Part shown: positions 12,701 through 24,001 of the stretch, piece after piece | Layout of the letters: every line of letters starts with the position of its first letter | Position numbering within the stretch: position 1 is the first letter of the stretch | Source: Ipomoea triloba | Taxonomy: Eukaryota > Streptophyta > Magnoliopsida > Solanales > Convolvulaceae | NCBI RefSeq assembly: GCF_003576645.1 | Contig: NC_044925.1 | Coordinates: 19,455,372 to 19,519,371, forward strand | Direction of reading: 5' to 3' | DNA length: 64,000 nucleotides | The notes under the pieces: model-generated | Databases searched by the model: none | Told to the model about the DNA's origin: nothing | The model's input: the letters and a program-made list of their open reading frames with translations, nothing else | Translations under genes and position numbers: made by a program

Positions 12701-15700
12701 AGTTTTCCCACAGCTATGAACTCCAGTATTCTCTCTTTAACATCACTTAGTCCATAATGGTCTTCATCAAGTATTTTCTGTGCTCCTAACACATCAAAGT
12801 TCTCATTGCTGCATTTATGTTACAAGGATATTATTCAGAAATTGGTGCAGCATAACTATAATGCAAAAGTGCTAAAATCAGCAGCAGCAAATCAGAACTA
12901 AAATTTGATTAAAACTAGATTTCTTCTTATTTCAAAAAATTGATTACAACTATCCAAAACAAGAAACATCTTTAACTGCTTAGTGAAATAGGTATAAATG
13001 ATGTTTGTTCACATCTTCACAGCATAAGCAGCTGGTTACAGTGCATAGTTGCATACCAATTCTTGCAGCTATCATAACTAAATTAATATCTCAATCAGAG
13101 AGCAGCTAACTGAAATGTTGCAGCATATGTATTCAGATCTATTTCACAAATTCTCTCCATCTGACTTTTGAAATGAGATAATTCTCTTCCATCATTTAAA
13201 GTGTGAACTGCCCCCTCCCCTTTCTTTTATGTCCATCCCAGATTCATAACTAATTTTAGATTAAAATATTATTCTAACATAAAATTTATAATAAATAAAA
13301 ATTTAAAAAATAAATAAAAAATAAAAAATAAAAAAAAAGTAGAACAGCAAACCTGTAAGTGCCCCATGGCAAAGCAGTCAACCAATCTAAATAGTTACGT
13401 GTCACGTTAAATTCACTAGAACTCGCTTCAAGTAGTTGGAGTTTGGTCAGTTCTTCTTCAATAACTTGCATGACATGTGCTGGGATCTTATCCTTATTAG
13501 GCTCTAGTCTTTCTCTGAACTTTGCTGCAGTCAAAGATAAAGGATAATGAAACCACAACAATACGCACGTACAAAGTAGAAAAGAAAAACCAGCACTGGC
13601 CACAGCTCAAACCTATTTCCTCTCAGATGTAGATAATGAAAGATGAGGGATGGATAATCTCATTTGAGCAGGATATTTAATTTCATCAATGAAAAAGAAA
13701 GGCAGAAAAGGAGGTAATTCAGTTAGAAGCATTCTATCAAAAGCACTAGTATCTAAGCATGTCCATACAGCAAGCTCATTTTATAAGTTCATGTGAGCAG
13801 AATAGTTAATTTCATCAAAGAAAAAGAAAGTGACAAAAGGCTTACGATCAAAAAGACAAGCACTTTAAATGCTAGGTGATGTTATGTCATGCTCTTAAAA
13901 ATTATTTTAACATTTTCTTTTCAATATAATAAGTTAGTCAAAGTGTTTCACATAAATGAGAAAAGTGGGTGGCATCTACAGCACTGCTTAGAGCACACTT
14001 CCACAACCTTCAACAATAAATAAATAAATGAAATGACAATATAAATGCTATGAACATCTCTTGGCCCAAATTTAAAATGAGTATAAAGAAAGCACAATAA
14101 ATGATATTGCAAAAGCATTTATTTAAATTACATTTAAGAATCTGTGCCCTTAGCTACACAAAGTATGTTGCTTTTTCCAATACCATATCCAATAAATCAT
14201 TAAAGATCAATGACAATTAGAAGAGAACTGACCTGAGAGAGCTGTTTTGTCATCAGTCTCCAGTCCCAGTTCCTGCATTAACCCAAATCAGATTAAAAAA
14301 AAAAAAAAAAAAAAAATTATTGCATGCTGATGCAAATAAAACTTTTACACTACTAATATTGAAGAATGTAACATAAGAAAACCATGACATGAACCACTTA
14401 CCTTCTTTATGGCCTTCAGTTGCTCATTTAGCAAGTAACGCCGCTGCTCCCCGCTTACCTTTTCTTCAATAGCCTTTGCTATTGATTCCTTGGTGAAAAA
14501 GGGAAGTAAATTTTAATGATAAACTCAAATTGCTGAATGAGAGCTCTATTATCTATCCTCAATCTCATAAGTGATACCTGGATCCTACTTATCTCCATTT
14601 CTTTCTTCACTAATTCCAAAGTAAGTTGTAGGCGCTTATGCACCTGCATTAGGGAGATATAGCAAATTCATTTTCAGCAGCACACAAAACAAACTCAATT
14701 TGGATAAAGATGCAGGCAAAACACCAACTCACTACCATCACCATACAGAACAAACATATTTGTCATAAAGATGAAGACAATAAAAATATCCAGCAAAAGT
14801 AGAAGTGTCAATATAACATCAAAGTTTACATTAAGCAATAATGAGTCGTCATAACCATATGAATCCTATGTCAAAGAGTGGCTTAACCTTTGTAGGAAAA
14901 AACAAAAGCAGCATATGTGACTATCTACCTTCGGCATTAGATTTTTATGCCATGCATCACAATACATCTACCCTATATTATATTAAATAATAAATATGTA
15001 AAGTCTTTAAATGAAAATTTTATTTAATGTTAATCACACACCCACAAACATATATAAGTTCAACATGTGAAAATGACGAACAAAATTTTCCATGAAACAG
15101 ATTGTCAGCTACAACAAAAAGTCAATATAGCCAATATGCTTAATTTTGAATGATTTAGGTGACCAGAAAGACAGTGTAGTAAGCACTAGACACAATCATA
15201 TATATTGTATTAAAGACTTTTACTTTTAGTTGACCAGTATCTTTCTATTCTGAACCTTAGGTCGTTTAGAAAAGCATTCATATGTAGCATCTAGTAAGCA
15301 TCGAACACCCACTAAAGGGTGTTCAGAGGGTCTTTAAAAATATTGCATAAATATGGACAATATCAATCTACCACTACAAATTCATGAAGTGCGAATTATA
15401 ACAATACAAAATTCCTTACAAGAAAACAAAAGTTCCAAAAGTTGCATAATTAGTTGTCAAATAAGGTAGCACAGGAGCTTACATCTAGCTCTTCAAGAAC
15501 TTCCTGGCACTGTAGTTTGTTAGCACCAGATATTGCTGCTCCAAAATCTGCTAGCCTTGCATATGTAAACTCACCTATATGCTGTAGGTTCAAGAAGTAA
15601 GAATATGGAATAAACAGATTCTTACATACACACAAAAGTCCCCACACAAATTACCTGACATTCAACATAGACAATCTAGAAGAATATGTGTGTTGTGTAC

Positions 15701-16875
15701 AAAATAGATATAGACAAGTCATCCAAAAGCAAAGATCACAATTATTCTTAATAAATGTATTTTACAGAAAAAAAATGGGATAAAAACTATAAAGTCCTGT
15801 TTGAAAACCCCAAAATGATTTTGCAAATCAAATTAATGAGACAGATCAAAATAATCATCCATAAGCATGAAAAGATTATGTGAGTATATCATACTCTGAA
15901 GTTGTGAGAATTTAATCCATATTACTACCTTCAGACAAATATAAGTATTAGCAGGACCTTTCATACTCAAACCCAAGAAGCAGGAAAGTGTCATACATTT
16001 AAAACCAATGCTACATCTCTGTAACCTGATTTTTTAATTTCATTTTTTTTAATCTTTGTAAACAACCTAAGTAAGAGCCGCAGTGGTGATTCAATGAACT
16101 ATAATTTTGACTGGCAGAGAGGAAAGAAAGGCAGGTACACAAGCAGGAAGCATCGCTAAAGGTATATTACTATAAAGTGCAACTTCTTGTTGCTGCATAT
16201 GAAAGAGTGTTGTTATCATTGAATCACTGATTCACTGGAAATGATTAAAAGTAAAACAACACAGCATATAAAAGAGCATTGTTGTTAGAGGATCCATACT
16301 GTAGTGTATGTTTGAACATGATCTCTCCACAGAGAACTTGTCTTCAAGACACTTCTCAGGGTTGATATAACTTCAAAAGATGTTGCCTTGATAACATCAT
16401 CATCTTTGTTGTATGGTTTCTCCTGCAGGACAACTAAGAAGCAAATTAAAAGAGAATGGTAATGAAAGTCAAGTTTCAATCAAGTTCATCATCCCAATGG
16501 AGAAGAATCTAGAAATGTTCAATGCATGCCTTGAGATGGTCGACGTTTACAGTTAGCGGCTCTTCATTAACCTGTGCAGAAAAATGTATTATTTCAATCA
16601 AGTAGCACCACACAAATTTTAAAGTTAACTGATCACAGTCAAAAATTGAATGCATGTCGGCATTCTTAACAACATTATACAGATCTTTATATAACTGTGC
16701 ACAAAGAGAAGTGATGAGCAATGTCTGAGAAGCAGAACAACCACTTACAATTTCTGTTATTCGAATTCGTCTATGACCAATAAGAACAACCTGATCTCCT
16801 TGAATACTTGAAATCTATTAAATCAAATCAATATTGACTGATGATGAGAATGTCATTGATGATGATAATTATAAT

Positions 16876-16916
<41 letters not shown>

Positions 16917-17776
16917 CAACAACAACAACAACAACAATAACCTAAAGCAACAACATAAATAAAAGAGCTGTAAACTTACCTGAGCAAGTGTACCAACTTC
17001 ATGAAGACGGTCAAACAAATCTTTTCCTTTAAGCTCATATATGTTTTTATCTGTATCTGAGCCAGATACAATACTAGGGTCAGTCCCTGGCTCATCTTTC
17101 AGAAGGAAAGCACCAGCATAAGGTGCTTGCCTTTTTCGACTTTCAACTAATGCTGCTAAGAGCTTGGGATCCTGTACATGAGATAGGAATTTAAAAACCG
17201 ACCCTTAAATTAATTTGTAGCAAGTTCTCTTTATTAATGTAATTTCATCAATGATGATCAGTAGCCAAATTTTGCTTTAGAGTGAAGGCTATTTATAAAT
17301 AAACCATTGAAACAAGCATCTATAAAACCAGATGCCAGCACCATGCTTCAAGTTCATGTCAAATATTCAATGCAGAAAACTAGCTTCTGTAAACTTGGAT
17401 ACAAACATCAATACTGCATGAGGGAGAAGATAGGCATCACAAACAAACAAACAAACAAAAATTATGGCCACCTATCTGAAAGAATTTTCATTTTTTTAGC
17501 TTCAAAGTTCAAAAACTTTTTAATGATAAGACTGACTCAGCAAATAGGTTCAATACTAACTGCACATTTGGTTCACCGAATGAATTTTGAGGAAATAGGA
17601 ATCACATTCTATCGGGAATGGAATAGACAAACAATATAATAGGAATTCAATTTGTTTGGTTCGTGAAATGAATAGATTCAAGAATTGTATTCTAATTTTT
17701 ACTTGGATTAAGGAATAAAAATACAATAAACATTCAAAAGACAAAATTACCCTCCACACTAATATATGTATGTATA

Positions 17777-17825
<49 letters not shown>

Positions 17826-17920
17826 CACACACATCATCATCATCATATATATATATATATATATGCACGCACACACACATCATCATCATCATCATAATAA
17901 TAATAATAATAATAATAAGA

Positions 17921-17956
<36 letters not shown>

Positions 17957-19622
17957 AAATACATTTATAGTACAGAACAAAAATAAATAAGGATAAATTA
18001 GGTATTATCAAATATAACCTATTCTTGAGAACTCAAGAATAGCTTAATACCAAGATCCCCCTTGGAATAGCTATTCCCCTTGCAAGGGGAATAGATCATT
18101 CCCAAAAATAAAATGACTTACCAAATGATAGAATAGGTCTATTCCCGGGAATGCTATTTCATTCTCAACCTATTCCGTGAACCAAACATGTTGTATGGGA
18201 ATCTAAGATTTAGAACCATACCTTTACATAGATTGGCATATAAAACCCAGGAAATAATGGTCTATGTGGCAATGGCAATGCTATAACCTGCAACAAGAAA
18301 TAAGAACTTCCATTACCATGTAGAACAAGAAGGGACGAAACTAAGAGCAAATAAATTATAATGCAGTTAAAGCATAGTCAAAATTTTGTTTGTAAAAAAG
18401 AATATATCAATTGCATTACTTAATGACAAATTAAAAGAGGGGGAAAAAAAGAATCAAGCTCCAACTTAAGTTGAGTTGCTTTAACACCAATTAAAGTCTA
18501 CATTCAATTGATGATAACTTTATACTCTATTATGTTTTAGTTTGCTGTCCAATTTTATTTTAATTTTCATAAGCAAGCATAAAAATAAAAAAAAATAAAA
18601 ATAAAAATAAAAAAAGCACAAAACTTTGGATCCATGAGTCTGCTCAAAAGGATTAGAGAGAGGGAAATTTGTAATATCTGTAAAGCATCTGCTCTTCCCT
18701 TTTGCAGTTTCAACTATTTCCTTTGAAATTATTCATTTAAACCTCACAGTCTACCACTTTCCTATTAAAATCAACTACTTAAGCCGAAAAGCAGCTAAAA
18801 TCAAGCTTATAATCCCTTCACTATCCACTTATCCAGTCTAGGGGTGCACTCCTTTCACATTTCCTATGTATAAAATGCCTTCCAGTATTTGAATTGATGC
18901 CATATCAACAGCTATAATATGAAAGTTATATGACTGATTGATAGAAGCCCAAGTAAATTTTATCAAAAGCATGAAACTTCAATGTATTGAGAATTAGTAT
19001 TACATGTTAATATGTTATCACATTGCAAAGTTAAAAACCTAATGATCTGATTATCACTGCTGGGGTCCAATTGAAATAATTTCAGTTATGGATTTTGGTC
19101 TAGCCAGATTTTATAGGCATTTTAGAACATAACATTGAGTGCTATAATATTTCAAATTTTCCAAATTATGAGCTAGGAGAAAATTTATTTCACATATGTG
19201 GATGAATGTTCAACTATAAACACAATTTGACTTAGATTACCCTTAAAACCAATCAAGTAAAGCAAAAGCATACATATGCATTCTACGGTTCTACCAGTTC
19301 CTATAGAGCTAGAGCTAACCGTTAGGCAATCTTCGGGCCGGAACACGGTTGGGACCATAGCGGACGAGGTTTTAGATTCAACAGCTTCTTCGCCTTCGGG
19401 CTCGGCCCGCTTGGCTTCGGACTCGGCAGCCGGGTCGGACCCATCCGTAGAGTCCGAACAGAAGAATCGCCGGTAGAGATAAGGGCCATTTTGCCTGGAG
19501 CTTCTGAGTGAATTCAGAAAGCGTAGCAATGGCGCGTTCGACCCAGTTCCAATTCGGACAGGGGAGCCAAAAGCCGACGAAACGGCGCTGAACCTAGAGT
19601 TGGATGTGAGGACCTTCAACAT
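6728..19622 (-). CDS. LON1: Lon protease homolog, mitochondrial (20 exons)
   Basis: ATP-dependent serine protease of the mitochondrial matrix that degrades damaged proteins. Exons (minus): 19622-19320, 18287-18222, 17171-16980, 16814-16749, 16571-16530, 16422-16300, 15581-15483, 14643-14578, 14488-14402, 14272-14233, 13524-13353, 12808-12684, 11406-11276, 11191-11087, 10720-10607, 9841-9674, 8716-8615, 8485-8219, 7612-7100, 6913-6728. All phases join, giving 2967 nt and 988 residues. The first ~100 residues are Arg/Ser-rich, fitting a mitochondrial presequence. The Lon substrate-binding domain starts near residue 102 ([14 protein letters not shown]). Walker A is GPPGVGKT (468-475) and Walker B is VLIDEID (about 532-538). 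The protease domain has PSAG with Ser888 and KEK with Lys931, 43 residues apart as in the bacterial enzyme. Exon 5 uses a GC donor. The acidic linker in exon 18 (about 668-756) is the variable part. LON1 versus a close paralogue is inferred. Confidence 0.95.
9326..9595. mobile_element. Palindrome-ended MITE, copy 1, in a Lon intron
   Basis: Each end carries a perfect 38-bp inverted repeat (9331-9368 and 9553-9590) built from two consecutive self-palindromes, GGACCATGGTCC and CCACACAGCTGTGTGG. The core repeats the phrase GTACATTATTTT. Flanks are CAATGTAAC (9317-9325) and CAATGCGAC (9596-9604), matching at 7 of 9, consistent with a 9-bp Mutator-type target duplication that has aged by two transitions. 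It lies in the intron between Lon exons 16 and 17. Two relatives are at 29557-29856 and 45184-45287. Confidence 0.85.
16869..16941. repeat. AAT/AAC trinucleotide microsatellite in a Lon intron
   Basis: A run of ATA/AAT triplets passes directly into AAC triplets. It lies between Lon exons 3 and 4, about 40 bp from the exon 3 donor. Confidence 0.9.
17563..18192. mobile_element. TIR element with microsatellite core in Lon intron 2
   Basis: The left end reads ACATTTGGTTCACCGAATGA and the right end, reverse-complemented, reads ACATGTTTGGTTCACGGAAT, so the ends are diverged inverted repeats, with GGAATAG-type phrases on both arms. The middle holds (TA)n, (CA)n, (ATC)n and (AAT/ATT)n runs at 17778-17955, which likely expanded after insertion. 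No convincing target duplication was found. The superfamily is uncertain; the TTTGGTTC end suggests a PIF/Harbinger-like or hAT-like MITE. Confidence 0.55.
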
Positions 19623-19974
19623 GGATGGAAAGAGCGATAAAACGAGATGAAAGTCGGGAACTTGGGCGAAGAGTGCGTGTTTTCCTCTAAACAGGGACGT
19701 GAACCGCCATTGATGAATTCTTGAAGAAGAAGCTGTTTTCTGGGGCTCTCAGGGTTAAAGCCCTGTCTAAACCCTTCAACACAATTACACTACCCATTTT
19801 GTCCTTTCATGTTATCTGAGTTTTGTATAGTTTGAATGGGCAAAAATGTCATTTTAGCTCTTATATTTTGAAACAACCAAAGGGTGGGCAAATTATATAT
19901 TGGACCATGGTCTAAAACAATGTCAACACTTGTTCCGTGTCGCTCCGCGTAGGGAGATCTACTTGTATAACATA

Positions 19975-20620
19975 TTCAGTTCCATTTTATATACATTTCA
20001 GCACAATTGTAGTTTCATTTTGTTCCAAATATAGTTTCTTTGACATTATATAGATACAATAGTCTTATTATAGTGAAACATGTTATTGAATTTCATTTTA
20101 TACACATTGTAGTCTAATTACAACTCTATTAAATTATGATTCTAATTCAACTACAGTTTCATTGGACAATATACACCCAAATATGTGAAACTGTTTTTCA
20201 ATTTCATTTTATATACATAGTAGTTTCATTACAATACAATCATAGTATCATTTCGATATAACTACAGTTTCATTGGACAATATACACTCAAATTCGTGAA
20301 AGTGTTATTTAGTTTCATTTTATATACACTATAGTTTCATTACAACACAACTACATTATCATTTCAATATAACTACAATTTCATTGGACAATATACACTC
20401 AAATATATGAAATTGTTATTCAGTTTCATTACAATACAACTACAGTATCATTTCGATATAATTACAGTTTCATTGGACAATATACACTCAATATGTGAGA
20501 CATATTATTAAGTTTCATTTTATACATGTTGCGATTTCATTTCAACACAACTAAAATATCATTTCAATTTAATTACAGTTTCATTTGATAATACAAACAC
20601 AATATGTGAGACATTTCCAT
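19975..20620. repeat. Satellite-like array of ~110-bp units
   Basis: About six diverged tandem units share the phrases TTTCATTTTATA, ACTACAGT and GGACAATATACACTCAAAT in the same order. The array forms the internal part of the 19886-21243 element. A related array in reverse orientation is at about 29985-30372. Confidence 0.8.
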
Positions 20621-20624
20621 TTTA

Positions 20625-21111
20625 GGGTGTGTTTGGAAAGCAGGAAAATTACTCCTGGAAAATGTTTTATGGAAAATGAGTTATTTTTCATAAAATAGTT
20701 TGATTTACAGTGTTTGGTTGCATTCTGGAAAAATGTCTTTTGTATGTTTGGCTCATTTTCCGAAAAATGAGTAGAAATGTATAATTATATATTTTTATTA
20801 TTTTATTTAAAAGATAAAAATATATAAACTAATAATATTTATTATAAATAAAATAAATTAAAAAATTTTAAAAAAACAAAAGCATTTGTTGTCGCTACTC
20901 TGGTTTCCGGCAGAAACCAGTCCGCCGGTCTGAGAGAGCGATAGCTTGAGCCGTCCCTCTCTCAAACAACGCCATTTTCTTGAAAATTGCACTAATTTTC
21001 TGTGGTCAACGGAAAATGTTTTCCGTTGACCACATTTTCTGGAGGTTGCCAAACACCCAAAACCCAGAAAATGATTTCCATAAATCATTTTCTGGGTTAC
21101 CAAACACACTC
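20625..21111. mobile_element. Nested PIF/Harbinger (Tourist-like) MITE
   Basis: The 487-bp element has ends G(G/A)GTGTGTTTGG in inverted orientation and is flanked by TTA at 20622-20624 and 21112-21114. A 3-bp TTA duplication is the PIF/Harbinger signature. The internal arms (GGAAAATG-type phrases) are also inverted. A GC-richer centre at 20900-20960 gives an antisense ORF that I regard as noise. It is nested inside the 19886-21243 element and is therefore younger. Confidence 0.8.
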
Positions 21112-21252
21112 TTAAATGCATATTGTAGTTTCATTTTGTTATGAATACACAAAAATAAGGGATCTGTTAAAACTTAACGGCATCCGTTTCTTTACTTAAA
21201 GAAACGACGCTGATTTTGGACCATGGTCCATAGTATAACGACTGCAAAGGGT

Positions 21253-21562
21253 TTGCACCGAGTGGTTTGGGACAAGTTGAGTTGCATGACTATTCAGGAG
21301 AATCATATTTCACTTAAGGGGCATTTGATTCAAGTTATTTATGATAATAAGGATTATATTGGGTTGGTTATGTAACATTCTTATGTCTCGTTAGAATTAT
21401 GTAACTTTCTGATAGAATTAAATATACCCTCTGCATCAGATTTTTCCATATATTTGAAAGAAAGTGATTCACTCAACATCCTTAGATATTGTAAGATTCC
21501 CTTACCTTTTTACTTACTTTGCCTTTTGATTTTTAGCTTCCCCACACAACATTCTCCCTATT
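21253..21562. other. Spacer between elements, no gene seen
   Basis: No ORF or recognisable repeat. On the minus strand this is the region 3' of the LINE ORF1 relic and may include decayed LINE sequence. Confidence 0.35.
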
Positions 21563-22287
21563 TCATTGATTCTTGGTATACTTTCTTTTTGGTTTCTTTG
21601 CTATCATCCATGCACCAAAGTATTTCGTGATTTCCGGTCTAATTAAGGTAGTTTCCATAGACAAGTTATCCTTTCCATTCCCACCATCGTTTTGACCGTT
21701 ATCGGCACCAGAGTTATTTTCCGGCCAATTTTCACCATCCACGTTCGTAACTTGGGTGGTATCCTCCTTTTGGTTCAAACGGCAGCCCTCGGCGTTGTGC
21801 CCATACATCCCACAATTGAAACAGATAAGATGCAAGCCTTCATACACTATCGGACGAACCCTATTCCTCAACGTAAACTTAGCAAGCAACGAACACAGAC
21901 CCTCGCAAAATTAGCCCTCGAGACTAAGCTAGTTGCAATATCAATATTAATTGGACGACTGATTTTCGCCCTAACTCTCATCAGAAAATTATAGTCGAAA
22001 TACTCGACTGGTAGACATGGAAACCAAATCCATACGATTATGCTCTCAATTTTGTTTGTAAAGGGTTTGAAGTTCGACACCCATTCCTTGACTATGAGGT
22101 AGTGGTCTATGACCATCCATGGTCTTCCATACTTTGCAAATTCATAGTCATCCACATACGCAAACTTATTCACCAAAAAATACCCGTTGTCGACAGTCAT
22201 CAACTCCATTTTCGTATTTGGTCGCCATAATGACGTAAGTCTCTTTAGGAGGTAACCATAGCCAACACTTCTACCCATCACCTTCAC
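21563..22287 (-). pseudogene. LINE (L1-type) ORF1 relic, frameshifted
   Basis: Two overlapping minus-strand frames join into one plant LINE ORF1 pattern. The first (22287-21868) matches the DUF4283-like N-terminal region typical of these proteins, with GRPWMVIDHYL, IWFPCLPVEY and ISRANFARVCV. The second (21889-21563) continues with LLAKFTLRNRV and a CCHC zinc knuckle, CFNCGMYGHNAEGC. The change of frame at about 21880 is a frameshift. The protein would bind the element's RNA. No reverse transcriptase follows within the window, so this is an isolated fragment. Confidence 0.8.
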
Positions 22288-23328
22288 AATTAGGGTTTGT
22301 TTCTATTTACTTCACAACCGCACCTTCTCCTCCCTCGTAAGCCTGATGACCAGGCAACTCTTATCCCCATCGTCATCGCCTTCCTCCTCATCGTCAGACA
22401 CCAGATCAATCTCCTCATCCATCTGCAACCACTCTGCATGGTCTCATTTGCCACGATCTGTTTGAAGGATAAAGGTCATGTCTGCTTCTCAGTTCCTATT
22501 GCTTCCTTCGATCTCTCATTTCCAGTCGACGGGGACTCGCCCATAGGTGACTCTGCTGACTTTTTTGTTTTCTTCGTGCTTCGTTCGAGTTGATCCTGTT
22601 CTTCTCTATTGCGACACATCGAGAGAGAATCTCCAGCCATTTTTTTACCAATTCACTCTTATTTTAATATTAAACAAGCTTTTTTTTTTTTTGAAGAAAA
22701 AGAATGCTTATTTTAACATTAAACAAGCATATTAGTCACATATTTTTTTTTGCATATGTTGCTACTAGTTAACCAAAATAAATAAGGAAAAGGATACCCA
22801 AAAAAAAAAAGATTTCAAAATTGGTATGTGTCCATTAATTTTATCTCCTTACCTTAATTTGTCGATTTAAAATAACCATGAAGAATAGAGGGATAGAGAT
22901 TATCTTTAGAAAATCATGGTGATAATACAGTGAATAATCATCCTCTGGAGTGGAAACAGCTGTTGGATGTGCATCCCGATTGGGCCAGCTGGCATCTCTC
23001 AAGAACATTCTTCTCCCCCTTTCAAACCCACAACGGGACCCTTTTAAAATTGAGTAACGTAATCTTCTTTTCATCTTCATAAGAAAATTCACGTCTCTAT
23101 CCTAATCGCTTCCTCAAGTTTCACCCGCAATCTTTGCGTCTCTGTCCGCTCTTGAATCTTCATCGTATTCACCATCATTTAGTTCTCTCAATTCCCAAAC
23201 TCCAAATCTTTGGTATTTTGTTCTTTTGCTCGGCATAAAGATTGGTTTTTGGCGTGTTTTTCACAGACCCATTTTTGGATATCACTCTATTTTGGCTTGT
23301 TTTAGGGGATTTTGCAGAGTTTTTGAAA
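22288..23328 (+). promoter_or_regulatory. Upstream region and probable leader of the bZIP gene
   Basis: No coding frame is supported. The 22300-22640 part may be 5' sequence of the LINE relic (GC-richer). From about 23080 the sequence becomes pyrimidine-rich, typical of a plant 5' leader, and leads into the three upstream ORFs. The transcription start cannot be placed; no single TATA box stands out. Confidence 0.4.
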
Positions 23329-23349
23329 ATGAATTCTGGGTTTCTATAG
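23329..23349 (+). CDS. Upstream ORF 1 of the bZIP leader (6 codons)
   Basis: ATG to TAG encoding MNSGFL, in a different frame from both the sucrose-control uORF and the main ORF. It ends 14 bp before the sucrose-control uORF. Arabidopsis S1 bZIP leaders also carry several short uORFs around the conserved one. Function of this one is unknown. Confidence 0.5.
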   Translation: MNSGFL

Positions 23350-23363
23350 TAAAAGTTCAATCT

Positions 23364-23432
23364 ATGGTAGGCATTTGTTTCCTTCAATCTTTCTCAGTTG
23401 TGTTTCTTTATCATTTTTATACGTTTTCATGA
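23364..23432 (+). CDS. Sucrose-control (SC) peptide uORF of the S1 bZIP
   Basis: A 22-codon uORF, starting ATG at 23364, whose C-terminal 15 residues read QSFSVVFLYHFYTFS then stop. This matches the SC-peptide of group S1 bZIP leaders (core SFSVVFLY.FY..S), which stalls ribosomes in response to sucrose and represses translation of the main ORF. That role is established in the family. Here it is inferred from sequence identity and from position, 140 bp upstream of a bZIP start. The reading frame is open further 5' (to about 23226) but without an in-frame ATG. The window has His at a position where I recall Trp being usual. Confidence 0.92.
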   Translation: MVGICFLQSFSVVFLYHFYTFS

Positions 23433-23458
23433 AAACCCCCGTACACACTACATTCTAA
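23429..23458 (+). CDS. Upstream ORF 3, overlapping the SC-uORF stop
   Basis: The ATG overlaps the SC-uORF stop codon (ATGA). It encodes MKTPVHTTF and ends 114 bp before the bZIP start. Such overlap could affect reinitiation after the SC-uORF. No conservation is known to me. Confidence 0.45.
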   Translation: MKTPVHTTF

Positions 23459-23572
23459 TCTATCTTAATCTTCAACTCCGATTCCATTTTCTCTGGAAAA
23501 AAAGGGATTTTTCCAGCTAACCCCATCAGAAATTCAATCTGTTTTAGTTTAGTTTAAGAAAAAGTAGAGAAA

Positions 23573-24001
23573 ATGTCTAGTACGAGGCAGAGTTGGAGCA
23601 GCTCTGGGTCAGAGAATGATCAAAGATATGCAGGGATAGATGAGAAGAAGAGGAAGAGGATGATATCGAACCGCGAATCGGCGAGGAGGTCGAGGATGAA
23701 GAAACAGAAGCGCGTGCAAGAGCTGACTGAGGAAGTGGGGAGATTGCAGGCTGCAAACAGTGGCATTGCAGGGAGGATAGAGGAGATGAGCAAGAAGTAT
23801 GAAGTTATGGCTACTGAGAAGAGTGTTCTGAGAGCCCAAGAAGCTGAGTTGAGTGAAAGGCTTAAGTACTTGAATGATGTGATGAAGAATAGTGGAGTGG
23901 GTGATTCTGATAATGCTGCTGCAGACCCTTTGCTGAATCCATGGCAGATTTTGTTCCCAAAGCTTCCCATTCCTGCTTCTTCTGGCTTGTTCAAATTCTG
24001 A
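23573..24001 (+). CDS. bZIP transcription factor, group S1 (bZIP53-like)
   Basis: A 142-residue intronless protein, the usual size and structure for group S1. The basic region KRKRMISNRESARRSR (26-41) has the invariant N33-x7-R41 DNA contacts. A perfect heptad zipper follows: L51, L58, I65, M72, M79, L86, L93, L100. The C-terminal NPWQILFPKLPIPASS resembles the tail of bZIP53. S1 factors heterodimerise with group C bZIPs and control amino-acid and sugar-starvation genes, binding ACGT or ACTCAT elements in the nucleus. The leader has an SC-peptide uORF, so translation is probably repressed by sucrose. The start codon is the first ATG of the frame. The assignment to bZIP53 versus bZIP44 or bZIP1 is a judgement from the tail. 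Confidence 0.93.
   Translation: MSSTRQSWSSSGSENDQRYAGIDEKKRKRMISNRESARRSRMKKQKRVQELTEEVGRLQAANSGIAGRIEEMSKKYEVMATEKSVLRAQEAELSERLKYLNDVMKNSGVGDSDNAAADPLLNPWQILFPKLPIPASSGLFKF

Larger units (their letters stand above)
19886..21243. mobile_element. 1.36-kb Mutator-like non-autonomous element
   Basis: The left end reads GGCAAATTATATATTGGACC and the right end contains GGACCATGGTCC, the same terminal palindrome as the small MITE family at 9326, 29557 and 45184. Flanks are CCAAAGGGT (19877-19885) and GCAAAGGGT (21244-21252), an 8-of-9 match that fits a Mutator-type target duplication. The core is an array of about 110-bp units (see 19975-20620) and a nested Harbinger-type MITE (20625-21111). No transposase ORF is present. 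A truncated second copy in the opposite orientation starts near 29862. It sits just upstream of the Lon start, so it may lie in or near that promoter. Confidence 0.75.

Noticed and set aside
16285..16299. Reading Lon exon 6 through the GTATGG into VWIL
   Set aside because: A GT donor at 16299 joins in phase to exon 7 (HIGEF), restoring the family's sequence; read-through gives a stop.
17770..17970. Overlapping repetitive ORFs in Lon intron 2
   Set aside because: Pure microsatellite translation (TA, CA, ATC, AAT runs) inside a TIR element.
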